64,000 nt of DNA, from the NCBI GenBank assembly GCA_963707905.1, contig CAVPSA010000007.1, forward strand, positions 118,301 to 182,300, in the 5' to 3' direction. Under the pieces are notes generated by a model. The model did not search any database. It was not told the origin of the DNA and was given only the letters and a program-made list of their open reading frames with translations. Position 1 is the stretch's first letter. Each line of letters begins with the position of its first letter. Of this stretch, positions 52,377-61,070 are shown piece after piece. A program made the position numbers and the translations under genes. This DNA is from DASXKD01 sp963707905. GTDB taxonomy: Bacteria; Actinomycetota; Actinomycetes; Streptosporangiales; Streptosporangiaceae.

Positions 52377-53689
52377 TGCCGGGGGAGAGCGTCGAAGCCG
52401 TGGTGGGTTCCTGGACCGGGCATCACACCGACATCCTGCGGGTTGCCACCGCCGGTTCGGTTGATGACGGGAAGAGCACGCTCATCGGGCGGCTGCTGTA
52501 CGACTCGAAGGCCATCTTCGAGGACCAGCTCGCGGCCGTGGAGCGGACCAGCCGGTCACGCGGCGAGGAGTACACCAACCTCGCCCTGCTCACCGACGGG
52601 CTGCGGGCCGAACGGGAACAGGGCATCACGATCGACGTGGCCTACCGGTACTTCAACACGCCGCGGCGGAAGTTCATCATCGCCGACACCCCCGGTCACA
52701 TCCAGTACACCCGCAACATGGTCACCGGCGCCTCCACCGCCGATCTCGCCATCGTCCTGGTGGACGCGCGCAACGGGCTGACCGAGCAGAGCAGGCGGCA
52801 CGCCTTCCTGGCCACGCTGTTGCGGGTGCCGCACCTGGTCCTCGCGGTCAACAAGATGGACCTGGTCGGCTACGACCCTGCTGTGTTCGAGCGGATCACC
52901 GAGGAGTTCTCCTCGTTCGCCACCAAGCTGGAGGTCGCCGACCTGACCTTCATCCCGATCTCCGCGCTGCACGGGGACAACGTGGTCCAGCGGTCGGCCA
53001 ACATGGGCTGGTACGACGGCCCCTCGCTGCTGCACCACCTGGAGCACGTGCACATCGCCTCCGACCGGAACCTGATCGACGTGCGGTTCCCCGTGCAGTA
53101 CGTCATCCGCCCGCACCTGGCCACCGATCCGCAGTTGCACGACTACCGCGGCTACGCCGGCCAGGTGGCGGGCGGGGTGATCAAGCCGGGTGACGAGGTC
53201 ATGCACCTGCCGTCCGGCTTCACCACCACGGTCAAGCGAATCGACACCGCCCACGGCCCCGTTCCCGAGGCGTTCCCGCCGATGTCGGTGACGCTGGTGC
53301 TCGAGGACGACATCGATATCTCCCGCGGCGACATGATCTGCCGGCCGCACAACCAGCCGTCGGTCACCCAGGACGTGGACGCGATGGTGTGCTGGATGTC
53401 GGAGAGCCGCAAGCTGTCCGCGCGGGACCGGCTGATCGTCAAGCACACCACCCGCACGGCCAAGGCCATCGTGCGCGACCTGCACTACCGGCTAGACGTC
53501 AACACGCTGCACCGGCACGAGGGCGTCAGCGGCCTGTCCCTCAACGAGATCGGCCGGGTCACGCTGCGGCTGACCCATCCGCTGTTCTGCGACCCCTACA
53601 CCCGCAACCGGCTGACCGGCGGCATCATTCTCGTGGACGAGGCCACGGGTGCCACTGTCGGCGCCGGGATGATCACGGAGGCAGGGTAA
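52376..53689 (+). CDS. cysN: sulfate adenylyltransferase subunit 1 (GTPase)
   Basis: 437 aa EF-Tu-like GTPase that drives APS formation with CysD. G1 is GSVDDGKST, followed by EREQGITIDVAYRYF, G3 DTPGHIQYTRNM and G4 VNKMDLVG. Two beta-barrel domains complete the protein. Unlike CysNC fusions, there is no C-terminal APS-kinase domain and no cysC nearby; the step from APS to PAPS must be encoded elsewhere, or APS is reduced directly. Confidence 0.95.
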   Translation: MPGESVEAVVGSWTGHHTDILRVATAGSVDDGKSTLIGRLLYDSKAIFEDQLAAVERTSRSRGEEYTNLALLTDGLRAEREQGITIDVAYRYFNTPRRKFIIADTPGHIQYTRNMVTGASTADLAIVLVDARNGLTEQSRRHAFLATLLRVPHLVLAVNKMDLVGYDPAVFERITEEFSSFATKLEVADLTFIPISALHGDNVVQRSANMGWYDGPSLLHHLEHVHIASDRNLIDVRFPVQYVIRPHLATDPQLHDYRGYAGQVAGGVIKPGDEVMHLPSGFTTTVKRIDTAHGPVPEAFPPMSVTLVLEDDIDISRGDMICRPHNQPSVTQDVDAMVCWMSESRKLSARDRLIVKHTTRTAKAIVRDLHYRLDVNTLHRHEGVSGLSLNEIGRVTLRLTHPLFCDPYTRNRLTGGIILVDEATGATVGAGMITEAG

Positions 53690-53744
53690 CCCTGGCTACC
53701 AGGCCAGCCCTGCTCCCACCTGATCTCCGAACGGGGTTAACGTG

Positions 53745-54473
53745 ATGACGAAAGCTAGCCTGGACAAGCGGCCTGGCGACGTCTCGGCGATGTTCGACCA
53801 GATCGCCGAGCGCTACGACCTGCTCAACGACGTCCTCTCGCTCGGCCAGGACCGGCTGTGGCGCCGGTTCGTCGCGGCCACGGTGGCGGCCGTGCCCGGC
53901 GAGCGCGTGCTGGACCTGGCCGCGGGTACCGGCACCTCCTCGCGCACGTTCACCACGGCCGGAGCGTATTGCGTCGCCTGTGATTTTTCCCTGGGCATGC
54001 TGCAGGTAGGGGCGCGCAAGCCGGCCGGCCGGCGCCGGCCTGACGGCCCGGCCCCGGGACCGGTGCGCTTCGCGGCCGGGGACGCGCTGGCCCTGCCGTT
54101 CCGCGACCGGGCGTTCGATGCCGTGACCATCTCCTTCGGCCTGCGCAACGTCGCGGACCCCGATGCCGCCCTTGCCGAGATGCTGCGGGTCACCAGGCCG
54201 GGCGGGCGGCTGGTGATCTGCGAGTTCGGGCACCTGCCGGCGGCCCGGCTGGACGCCTGGTACGGGCGCTACCTGAGCACCGCCCTGCCGGCCGTGGCCC
54301 GGCGGCTGTCCCCGTCCGGCGACGCCTACGAGTACCTGGCCGAGTCGATCAGGGAATGGCCGCGGGCACCGGAACTGGCCAGGCGGATGGGTGCGGCCGG
54401 ATGGTCGGCGATACGCTGGCGGGACCTGACGCTCGGGGTGGTGACCGTGCATGCGGCGCTCCGCCCCGAGTAG
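53745..54473 (+). CDS. menG: demethylmenaquinone methyltransferase
   Basis: 242 aa UbiE/MenG SAM-dependent C-methyltransferase, last step of menaquinone synthesis. Motifs: DVSAMFDQIAERYDLLNDVL at the N-terminus, VLDLAAGTGTSS (motif I), RDRAFDAVTISFGLRNVADP, CEFGHLP, and the late WSAIRWRDLTLGVVTVH. It sits next to a GGR-family reductase and the nuo operon, which delivers electrons to menaquinone. ATG 53745 (GTG 53742 is adjacent). Confidence 0.93.
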   Translation: MTKASLDKRPGDVSAMFDQIAERYDLLNDVLSLGQDRLWRRFVAATVAAVPGERVLDLAAGTGTSSRTFTTAGAYCVACDFSLGMLQVGARKPAGRRRPDGPAPGPVRFAAGDALALPFRDRAFDAVTISFGLRNVADPDAALAEMLRVTRPGGRLVICEFGHLPAARLDAWYGRYLSTALPAVARRLSPSGDAYEYLAESIREWPRAPELARRMGAAGWSAIRWRDLTLGVVTVHAALRPE

Positions 54474-54617
54474 CCATCGGGAGTGCCGCCGGAGGACGGA
54501 GCGCGCCGGACGGCTTGTGGTGCCAGGGCCGGGATCCGTGGCGCCATGGGCAAAGGTCTAGACTTCTCCGGTAAGCACTTGTGAACAGCTTCACAAGACA
54601 GTCGGGATACGTTTCGG

Positions 54618-55901
54618 ATGCACCAGCATATTTCCCCCGCAGATTCGGCTGACGTCATTGTGGTAGGCGCCGGGCCGGCGGGTTCGTCGACCGCTTTCCA
54701 CCTGGCCCAGGCCGGGCTGGACGTGCTGGTGCTTGAGAAGAGCCATTTCCCCAGGGAAAAGGTGTGCGGCGACGGGCTGACCCCGCGCGCGGTCAAGCAG
54801 CTTGTCGGCATGGGGATCCCGCTGAACCCCGAGGACGGCTGGTTCCCGAACAAGGGCCTGCGCATCATCGGCGGCGGGGTCCGCCTGGAACTGGACTGGC
54901 CCGACCTGGCCAGCTACCCCGGCTACGGGATGATGCGCAGCCGGCGCGGTTTCGACGAGACACTTGCCCGTGCGGCGAGCAAGGCCGGCGCGCGGCTGCT
55001 CGAAGGCGTCAACGTCACAGGGCCGGTGCTCGACCAGAACAGTGGCCGGATCACCGGGGTGACGGCGCGCACCAGCGCGCCGGACGGGGACGGGGCGGAG
55101 CGCAGCTACCGGGCCAGGCTCGTGGTCGCGGCGGACGGCAACTCCTCCCGGCTGTCCCTGGCCATGGGGCTGGCCAAGCGGGACGACCGGCCGCTCGGGG
55201 TGGCGGTCCGCACCTACTACACCAGCCCCCGGCATGACGACGACTACCTGGAGTCCTGGCTCGAGTTGTGGGACGGCGACCGGCTGCTGCCCGGGTACGG
55301 CTGGATCTTCGGGGCCGGTGACGGGACCAGCAACGTGGGCTTGGGGCTGCTGAACACCAGCGCGGCGTTCCAGCGCACCGACTACCGCGGCCTGCTGCGC
55401 CGCTGGCTGGCCGGGACGCCCGCCGAGTGGGGCTACACCGAGGAGAACCGGACCGAGCCGATACGGGGCGCCGCGCTGCCGATGGGCTTCAACCGCACCC
55501 CGCATTACACCCGCGGGCTGCTGCTCGCCGGGGACGCGGGCGGCATGGTCAACCCGTTCAACGGCGAGGGCATCCCGTACGCGATGGAGTCCGGCGAGAT
55601 CGCCGCGCGAGTGATCACGCAGGCCCTGGCCCGGCCCGACCAGGCCAGTGCCGAGCGTGTCCTGCACGGTTACCCGCAGGCGCTGCGGGACGCCTACGGT
55701 GGCTACTACACCCTCGGGCGTAAGTTCGTCGGGGCCATCGGGCATCCCTCGGTGATGAAGTTCGTCACCCGGCACGGGATGCCCAGGCCGGCGCTGATGC
55801 GCTTCACGCTCAAACTTCTGGCCAACCTCACCGAGCCACGGGGCGGTGATGCGGCCGACCGCGTGATCAACGCGCTGTCCCGGCTGACGCCCGCAGCCTG
55901 A
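54618..55901 (+). CDS. menJ: geranylgeranyl reductase family flavoprotein (MenJ-like menaquinone reductase)
   Basis: 427 aa FAD enzyme. VIVVGAGPAGSSTAFHLAQA is the dinucleotide loop; HFPREKVCGDGLTPRAV is the conserved C-G-D-G-x-x-P-R motif; then VVAADGNSSRLS and LLLAGDAGGMVNPFNGEGI (FAD-binding GD motif). The family saturates isoprenoid chains; the actinobacterial member between menG and nuoA (Rv0561c-like in Mycobacterium) reduces one isoprene unit of menaquinone. That neighbourhood is conserved here, which supports MenJ. Confidence 0.88.
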   Translation: MHQHISPADSADVIVVGAGPAGSSTAFHLAQAGLDVLVLEKSHFPREKVCGDGLTPRAVKQLVGMGIPLNPEDGWFPNKGLRIIGGGVRLELDWPDLASYPGYGMMRSRRGFDETLARAASKAGARLLEGVNVTGPVLDQNSGRITGVTARTSAPDGDGAERSYRARLVVAADGNSSRLSLAMGLAKRDDRPLGVAVRTYYTSPRHDDDYLESWLELWDGDRLLPGYGWIFGAGDGTSNVGLGLLNTSAAFQRTDYRGLLRRWLAGTPAEWGYTEENRTEPIRGAALPMGFNRTPHYTRGLLLAGDAGGMVNPFNGEGIPYAMESGEIAARVITQALARPDQASAERVLHGYPQALRDAYGGYYTLGRKFVGAIGHPSVMKFVTRHGMPRPALMRFTLKLLANLTEPRGGDAADRVINALSRLTPAA

Positions 55902-55942
55902 GCGCCGCGGACCACGAACAGAGAAGGAAGGAGAGGCATCCG

Positions 55943-56305
55943 GTGCTGAGCTTGTACGTGCCGATCCTGATACTGGCGGCACTGGCCGCGGTTTTCGCGG
56001 GCGGCTCGCTCGTCATGGGCTCGGTCGCGGGCCCGAAACGGTGGAACCGGGCCAAGCTGCAGGCCTACGAGAGCGGGATCGAGCCGACCCCGCAGCCTCG
56101 GGGCGGCGGCCGGTTCCCGGTGAAGTACTACGTGACAGCGATGCTGTTCATCCTCTTCGACATCGAGATCATCTTCCTCTACCCGTGGGCGGTCACCTTC
56201 ACCAGCCTCGGCGTGTTCGGGCTGGTCGAGATGGTGCTGTTCATCGCCACGGTGCTGGTCGCGTACGCCTACGTGTGGCGGCGCGGCGGGCTGAACTGGG
56301 ACTAG
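55943..56305 (+). CDS. nuoA: NADH-quinone oxidoreductase subunit A
   Basis: 120 aa membrane subunit with three helices. KLQAYESGIEPTPQPRGGGR is the conserved loop (Y-E-C/S-G-x-x-P), and YYVTAMLFILFDIEIIFLYP the second helix with the Asp/Glu pair. GTG 55943 preceded by AAGGAGAGG. First gene of the complex I operon. Confidence 0.95.
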   Translation: MLSLYVPILILAALAAVFAGGSLVMGSVAGPKRWNRAKLQAYESGIEPTPQPRGGGRFPVKYYVTAMLFILFDIEIIFLYPWAVTFTSLGVFGLVEMVLFIATVLVAYAYVWRRGGLNWD

Positions 56306-56307
56306 CA

Positions 56308-56898
56308 ATGGGACTTGAAGAAAAGCTGCCAAGCGGCATCCTGCTGACGAGTGTCGAGAAGCTGGCCGGGTATGCGCGCAAGAGCTCGGTATGGCCTGCC
56401 ACGTTCGGCCTGGCCTGCTGTGCGATGGAGCTCATATCGACCGGTGGTCCCCGCCACGACCTGGCCAGGTTCGGCATGGAGCGGGCGTCGAACACGCCGC
56501 GCCAGGCCGACCTGATGATCGTGGCCGGACGGGTGAGCCAGAAGATGGGACCCGTGCTCCGCCAGATCTACGATCAGATGGCCGACCCCAAGTGGGTCAT
56601 CTCCATGGGAGTCTGCGCGTCCAGCGGTGGCATGTTCAACAACTACGCCATCGTGCAGGGCGTGGACCACATCGTCCCGGTGGACATCTACCTCCCCGGC
56701 TGCCCGCCACGGCCGGAGATGCTGCTGGATGCGATCGTCAAGCTGCACGACAAGATCCAGAACATGAAGCTTGGCGCCAACAGGGAGGCGGAGGTCGAGG
56801 AACTGGAGCAGGCCAGGCTCCGGCGGCTGCCGCTCGTCCAGGGCACCGGCCACCCGGGCATCGGCGGCAGCCAGCCTCAGCTAGGGGAGCGGTCGTGA
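56308..56898 (+). CDS. nuoB: NADH-quinone oxidoreductase subunit B
   Basis: 196 aa, binds cluster N2. FGLACCAMELISTG (two Cys), ISMGVCASSGGMFNNYA and YLPGCPPRPEMLLDAI supply the four ligands. Starts 2 bp after nuoA and overlaps the nuoC start (GTGA at 56895). Confidence 0.95.
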   Translation: MGLEEKLPSGILLTSVEKLAGYARKSSVWPATFGLACCAMELISTGGPRHDLARFGMERASNTPRQADLMIVAGRVSQKMGPVLRQIYDQMADPKWVISMGVCASSGGMFNNYAIVQGVDHIVPVDIYLPGCPPRPEMLLDAIVKLHDKIQNMKLGANREAEVEELEQARLRRLPLVQGTGHPGIGGSQPQLGERS

Positions 56899-57624
56899 CC
56901 AGCGAGAACGCGCCGGACACCGGCGCCCAGCCGGGATCCGGCTGCCGAAGCGGGCGAGCACCGCCTGGGCCAGCAGGTCGAGCGGACCGGCATGTTCGGC
57001 ACCGGGAGCACGGGCGACACCTCGGGTTACGGCGGGCTGCAGGTGCGGCGCCCGGACCCGATGTCCACCGCCCGTCCCTACGGTTCTTACTTCGATGAGA
57101 TAGCCGACCAGCTCGCCGAGGGCCTGGAGCGCGACGGCCCGGCGTTCGCCGAGGCGGTGTCCCGGGTGGTGGTCGAGCGCGGCGAACTGACCCTGCACGT
57201 GCCGCGCGAGCACCTGGTGGCGGTCGCCAGGATGCTCCGGGACGAGCCTTCGCTCGCCTTCCAGATGTGCCTGGGGGTCAGCGGAGTCCACTACCCCTGG
57301 GACACCGGGCGCGAGCTGCACGCCGTCTACCCGCTGCTGTCCATCACCCACAACCGGCGGGTCCGGCTCGAGGTGACCGCACCCGACAGCGACCCGCGGA
57401 TCCCCACGCTGGTGAGCGTGTACCCGACCTGCGACTGGCACGAGCGGGAGACCTGGGACTTCTTCGGTGTCGTCTTCGAGGGCCATCCCGCGCTCACCCG
57501 GATCGAGATGCCCGACGACTGGAAGGGCCACCCGCAGCGCAAGGACTACCCGCTGGGCGGAATCCCGGTCGAGTACCGCGGCGCGACGGTGCCGCCGCCT
57601 GACGACCGGAGGGCGTACTCATGA
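56895..57624 (+). CDS. nuoC: NADH-quinone oxidoreductase subunit C (frame broken near 56934)
   Basis: Translation begins at GTG 56895 (TSENAPDTGAQPG), overlapping nuoB, then shifts. The main frame carries AAEAGEHRLGQQVERTGMFG to RRAYS. Removing one G of the run at 56933-56935 fuses them into about 242 aa. Core motifs are HVPREHLVAVARMLR, CLGVSGVHYP, SVYPTCDWHERETWDFFGVV and RKDYPLGGIPVEY, the 30-kDa subunit signature. The N-terminal MFGTGSTGDTSGYGGL stretch matches the Streptomyces type. Confidence 0.92.
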
Positions 57625-57743
57625 GCGGCGTGGCGGCACCATCGGGGGGTTCCGGGCCGTGGGGTCCGGGGGCTCGCCCCCGGGACAGCGGAGTGCCCCC
57701 CCGGGCCAGCACTGTGCCGCCGGATGATCGGAGAGCATTATTC
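57625..57743. repeat. inserted hairpin element flanked by a duplicated nuoC/nuoD junction
   Basis: The end of nuoC with the following ATGA (57589-57624) is repeated in diverged form at 57714-57747 (GTGCCGCCG, then GAYGAYCGGAGRGC, then TCATGA). The two copies enclose about 90 bp containing GGGGGGTTCCGGG and the hairpin CCGGGGG-CTCG-CCCCCGG (57666-57683). The second ATG is the better nuoD start. It looks like element insertion with local duplication. Confidence 0.7.
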
Positions 57744-59060
57744 ATGACGGCGGAGACTGAGGGCCGCGTCTACAACGTCGGCGGCCAGGACTGGGATGAG
57801 GTCGTCACGGCGGCGACGGAGTCGCCGGAGGAGCGGCTCATCGTCAACATGGGGCCGCAGCACCCCTCCACGCACGGCGTGCTCCGGCTGATCCTGACCC
57901 TGGACGGGGAGACGGTGACCGAGCTGCGCCCGGTCATCGGGTACCTGCACACCGGCATCGAGAAGAACATGGAGTTCCGTACCTGGACGCAGGGCGTCAC
58001 GTTCTGCACCCGGATGGACTACCTGTCCCCCATCTTCAACGAGACCGTCTACTGCATGGCCGTGGAGCGGCTGCTGGGCATCGAGCAGGAGATCCCGCCG
58101 CGGGCCACCGTGCTGCGGGTGCTCATGATGGAGCTGAACCGGATCTCCTCGCACATGATGGCGATCGGCACGTTCGGGCTGGAACTCGGCGCGACCACCG
58201 TCCTGTTGTACGGGCTGCGGGAACGGGAAAAGGTGCTCGACCTGTTCGAGCTCATCACGGGCCTGCGGATGAACCACGCCTACGTCCGGCCTGGCGGGGT
58301 GTCCCAGGACCTCCCGCACGGTGCGCTGGAAGGGCTGCGGGAGTTCCTTCGTGTCATGCCGCGGCAGATCGGTGAGCTGCGCGCGCTCCTCGACGCGAAC
58401 CCGATCTACCTGGCCCGCACGAAGAACGTCGCCTATCTCGACCTGGCCGGCTGCATGGCGCTCGGCGTCACCGGCCCGGTGCTGCGGGCCACCGGGCTCC
58501 CCTGGGACCTGCGCAAGAGCCAGCCGTACTGCGGTTACGAGACCTACGAGTTCGACGTGCCGACCCAGGCCACCTGCGACGCCTACGGCAGGTACCTGAT
58601 CAGGATGGACGAGATGGACGAGTCCCTCAAGATCATCTCCCAGTGCGTGGACCGGCTGGCGGCCAAGCGGCCCAAAAACGACCCGATCATGATCGATGAC
58701 CCCAAGATCGGCTGGCCGGCCCGGCTCGCGGTGGGCGCCGACGGCCTGGGGAACTCACCGGATCACATCGCGCACATCATGGGGGAGTCCATGGAGGCGC
58801 TCATCCATCACTTCAAGCTGGTGACCGAGGGCTTCCGGGTTCCGGCCGGGCAGGTGTACACCAGCGTCGAGTCACCGCGCGGGGAGCTAGGCTGCCATGC
58901 GGTCAGCGACGGCGGTACGAGGCCGTTCCGTGCGCATTTCCGGGATCCCTCGTTTACCAACCTGCAGTCACTCTCGGCGATGGCCGAGGGGGGCATGGTC
59001 GCTGACGTGATCGCGGCCGTGGCGACCATAGACCCGGTTATGGGAGGGGTGGACAGGTGA
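57744..59060 (+). CDS. nuoD: NADH-quinone oxidoreductase subunit D
   Basis: 438 aa 49-kDa subunit forming the quinone pocket. LIVNMGPQHPSTHGVLRLIL is the hallmark, then GYLHTGIEKNME, NRISSHMMAIGTFGLELGA and VSQDLPHG; the end is IDPVMGGVDR. ATG 57744 with GGAGAG upstream is preferred. ATG 57621, overlapping the nuoC stop, would add 41 residues translated from the inserted repeat; both could be used. Confidence 0.95.
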   Translation: MTAETEGRVYNVGGQDWDEVVTAATESPEERLIVNMGPQHPSTHGVLRLILTLDGETVTELRPVIGYLHTGIEKNMEFRTWTQGVTFCTRMDYLSPIFNETVYCMAVERLLGIEQEIPPRATVLRVLMMELNRISSHMMAIGTFGLELGATTVLLYGLREREKVLDLFELITGLRMNHAYVRPGGVSQDLPHGALEGLREFLRVMPRQIGELRALLDANPIYLARTKNVAYLDLAGCMALGVTGPVLRATGLPWDLRKSQPYCGYETYEFDVPTQATCDAYGRYLIRMDEMDESLKIISQCVDRLAAKRPKNDPIMIDDPKIGWPARLAVGADGLGNSPDHIAHIMGESMEALIHHFKLVTEGFRVPAGQVYTSVESPRGELGCHAVSDGGTRPFRAHFRDPSFTNLQSLSAMAEGGMVADVIAAVATIDPVMGGVDR

Positions 59061-59100
59061 GGCAGTCAACCTCCCCGGGCAGAAGGCAGGTGGACCGGTA

Positions 59101-59766
59101 ATGCCCTTCAGCAATGAGGTGCTTGCCCGGCTGGACGCGGAGGCTGCCGAGATCATCGGCCGGTACCCGCGGTCGCGGTCGGCCCTGCTTCCGCTGCTCC
59201 ACCTGGTCCAGGCCGAGGAGGGCTACGTCTCCGACGACGGCATCGTCTTCTGCGCCCGCCACCTCGGGCTGACCGAGGCCGAGGTGAGCGCGGTGGTGAG
59301 CTTCTACACGATGTACAAGCGCTGCCCGGTCGGTGAGTACCACGTGGGGGTGTGCACCAACACCCTGTGCGCCATCATGGGTGGCGACCAGATCCTCGCC
59401 GGGCTGCGCGAGCACCTCGGCGTGGGCGACGACGAGCCCACCGGTGACGGCAAGGTCAGCCTGGAGCACGTCGAGTGCAACGCCGCCTGCGACTATGCGC
59501 CGGTGGTGATGGTGAACTGGGAGTTCTTCGACAACATGACCCCCGACTCTGCCCGGGAACTGGTCGACGACCTGCGGGCGGGCAAGCCGGTCGCGCCCAG
59601 CCGGGGTGCCCCGCGGCTGGCCACCTGGACGCAGGCGGGGCGGATCCTGGCCGGGTTCCCCGATGACCAGGCCACCGGCGGGAACACCGCCGGCCAGCCC
59701 ACGCTGGCCGGCCTGCGCATCGCCAGGGAGCACGGCTGGACGCCGGACGACGGGGGCGCGGCATGA
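59101..59766 (+). CDS. nuoE: NADH-quinone oxidoreductase subunit E
   Basis: 221 aa. The [2Fe-2S] thioredoxin-like domain uses VGVCTNTLCAIMGG and EHVECNAACDYAPVVMVN (pattern C-x4-C ... C-x3-C). The actinobacterial C-terminal extension, rich in Pro/Gly, is present. Its stop overlaps nuoF (ATGA at 59763). Confidence 0.94.
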   Translation: MPFSNEVLARLDAEAAEIIGRYPRSRSALLPLLHLVQAEEGYVSDDGIVFCARHLGLTEAEVSAVVSFYTMYKRCPVGEYHVGVCTNTLCAIMGGDQILAGLREHLGVGDDEPTGDGKVSLEHVECNAACDYAPVVMVNWEFFDNMTPDSARELVDDLRAGKPVAPSRGAPRLATWTQAGRILAGFPDDQATGGNTAGQPTLAGLRIAREHGWTPDDGGAA

Positions 59767-61067
59767 CCTCGGTGCTGATTCCGACGCTCACCGCCTACTG
59801 GGACGATCCCGATTCGTTCACGCTGGAGGGATACCGGCGGGCCGGTGGGTACCAGGGGCTGCCGAAGGCGCTCGGCATGGACCCGGACGAGGTCATCGCG
59901 GCGGTGAAGGATTCCGGGCTGCGCGGCCGCGGCGGCGCAGGCTTCCCCACCGGGGTCAAGTGGGGCTTCATCCCGCAGGGTGACGGCAAGCCGCACTACC
60001 TGGTGATCAACGCCGACGAGTCAGAGCCAGGCACCTGCAAGGACATCCCGCTGATGCTGGCCGTCCCGCAGGCACTGATCGAGGGCGCGATCATCGCCGC
60101 CTACGCCATCAGGGCGAACCGGGCCTTCATCTACGTCCGCGGCGAGGTGCTGCACGTCATCCGCAGGCTGCACCACGCGGTGGCGGAGGCCTATGCGGCC
60201 GGGTACCTGGGCGAGAACATCCTCGGCTCCGGTTTCGACCTGGACGTGACCGTGCACGCAGGGGCCGGCGCCTACGAGTGCGGCGAGGAGACGGCACTGC
60301 TCGACTCGCTGGAGGGCTTCCGCGGGCAGCCCCGGCTGAAGCCGCCGTTCCCGGCCATCGCCGGGCTCTACGCCTGCCCCACGGTGGTCAACAACGTGGA
60401 GTCGATCGCCAGCGTGCCGTACATCCTGCGGGACGGTGCCGCGGCGTTCGCCGCGCTGGGCACCGAGAGGTCCAAGGGGTTCGGCATCTTCTCGCTGACC
60501 GGGCACGTGACCACGCCGGGCCAGTACGAGGCACCGCTCGGTGTCACCCTGCGGGAACTCCTGGACCTGGCCGGCGGTGTCCGGGCCGGCCACGCGCTGA
60601 AGTTCTGGACCCCCGGCGGTTCTTCCACACCGATCTTCACCGACGAGCACCTCGACGTGCCGCTGGACTTCGAGGGCGTCGGCGCGGCGGGCTCGATGCT
60701 CGGCACCCGGGCGCTGCAGATCTTCGACGACACCACCTGCGTGGTCCGCGCCACGCTCCGGTGGACGGAGTTCTACGAGCACGAGTCCTGTGGCAAGTGC
60801 ACCCCGTGCCGCGAGGGCACGTACTGGATGGTCCGCATCCTTGACCGGCTGGACCGGGGCCAGGGTACCGACGAGGACCTGGACAAGCTGCTCGACATCT
60901 GCGACAACATCGCCGGGCGCGCGTTCTGCCCGTTCGGCGATGGCGCGATCAGCCCGGTGGTGTCCTCGATCAAGTACTTCAGGGACGAGTTCATCGAGCA
61001 CTTCAAGCGCGGCGGCTGCCCGTTCGATCCCGCCGCCTCGACGGCCTGGGCCGACGGAGGTCAGTGA
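59763..61067 (+). CDS. nuoF: NADH-quinone oxidoreductase subunit F
   Basis: 434 aa; FMN- and NADH-binding subunit. SGLRGRGGAGFPTGVKWGFI (NADH loop), NADESEPGTCKD, GAGAYECGEETALLDSLEG (FMN) and the 4Fe-4S ligands ESCGKCTPCREGT with the later RAFCPFGDGA. Normal length and all ligands present. Confidence 0.95.
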   Translation: MTSVLIPTLTAYWDDPDSFTLEGYRRAGGYQGLPKALGMDPDEVIAAVKDSGLRGRGGAGFPTGVKWGFIPQGDGKPHYLVINADESEPGTCKDIPLMLAVPQALIEGAIIAAYAIRANRAFIYVRGEVLHVIRRLHHAVAEAYAAGYLGENILGSGFDLDVTVHAGAGAYECGEETALLDSLEGFRGQPRLKPPFPAIAGLYACPTVVNNVESIASVPYILRDGAAAFAALGTERSKGFGIFSLTGHVTTPGQYEAPLGVTLRELLDLAGGVRAGHALKFWTPGGSSTPIFTDEHLDVPLDFEGVGAAGSMLGTRALQIFDDTTCVVRATLRWTEFYEHESCGKCTPCREGTYWMVRILDRLDRGQGTDEDLDKLLDICDNIAGRAFCPFGDGAISPVVSSIKYFRDEFIEHFKRGGCPFDPAASTAWADGGQ

Positions 61068-61070
61068 CCA

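Noticed and set aside
57621..57743. ATG 57621 as the nuoD start
   Set aside because: It would add 41 residues encoded by an inserted GC repeat; ATG 57744 has an RBS and fits the family length, though use of the first start cannot be excluded.
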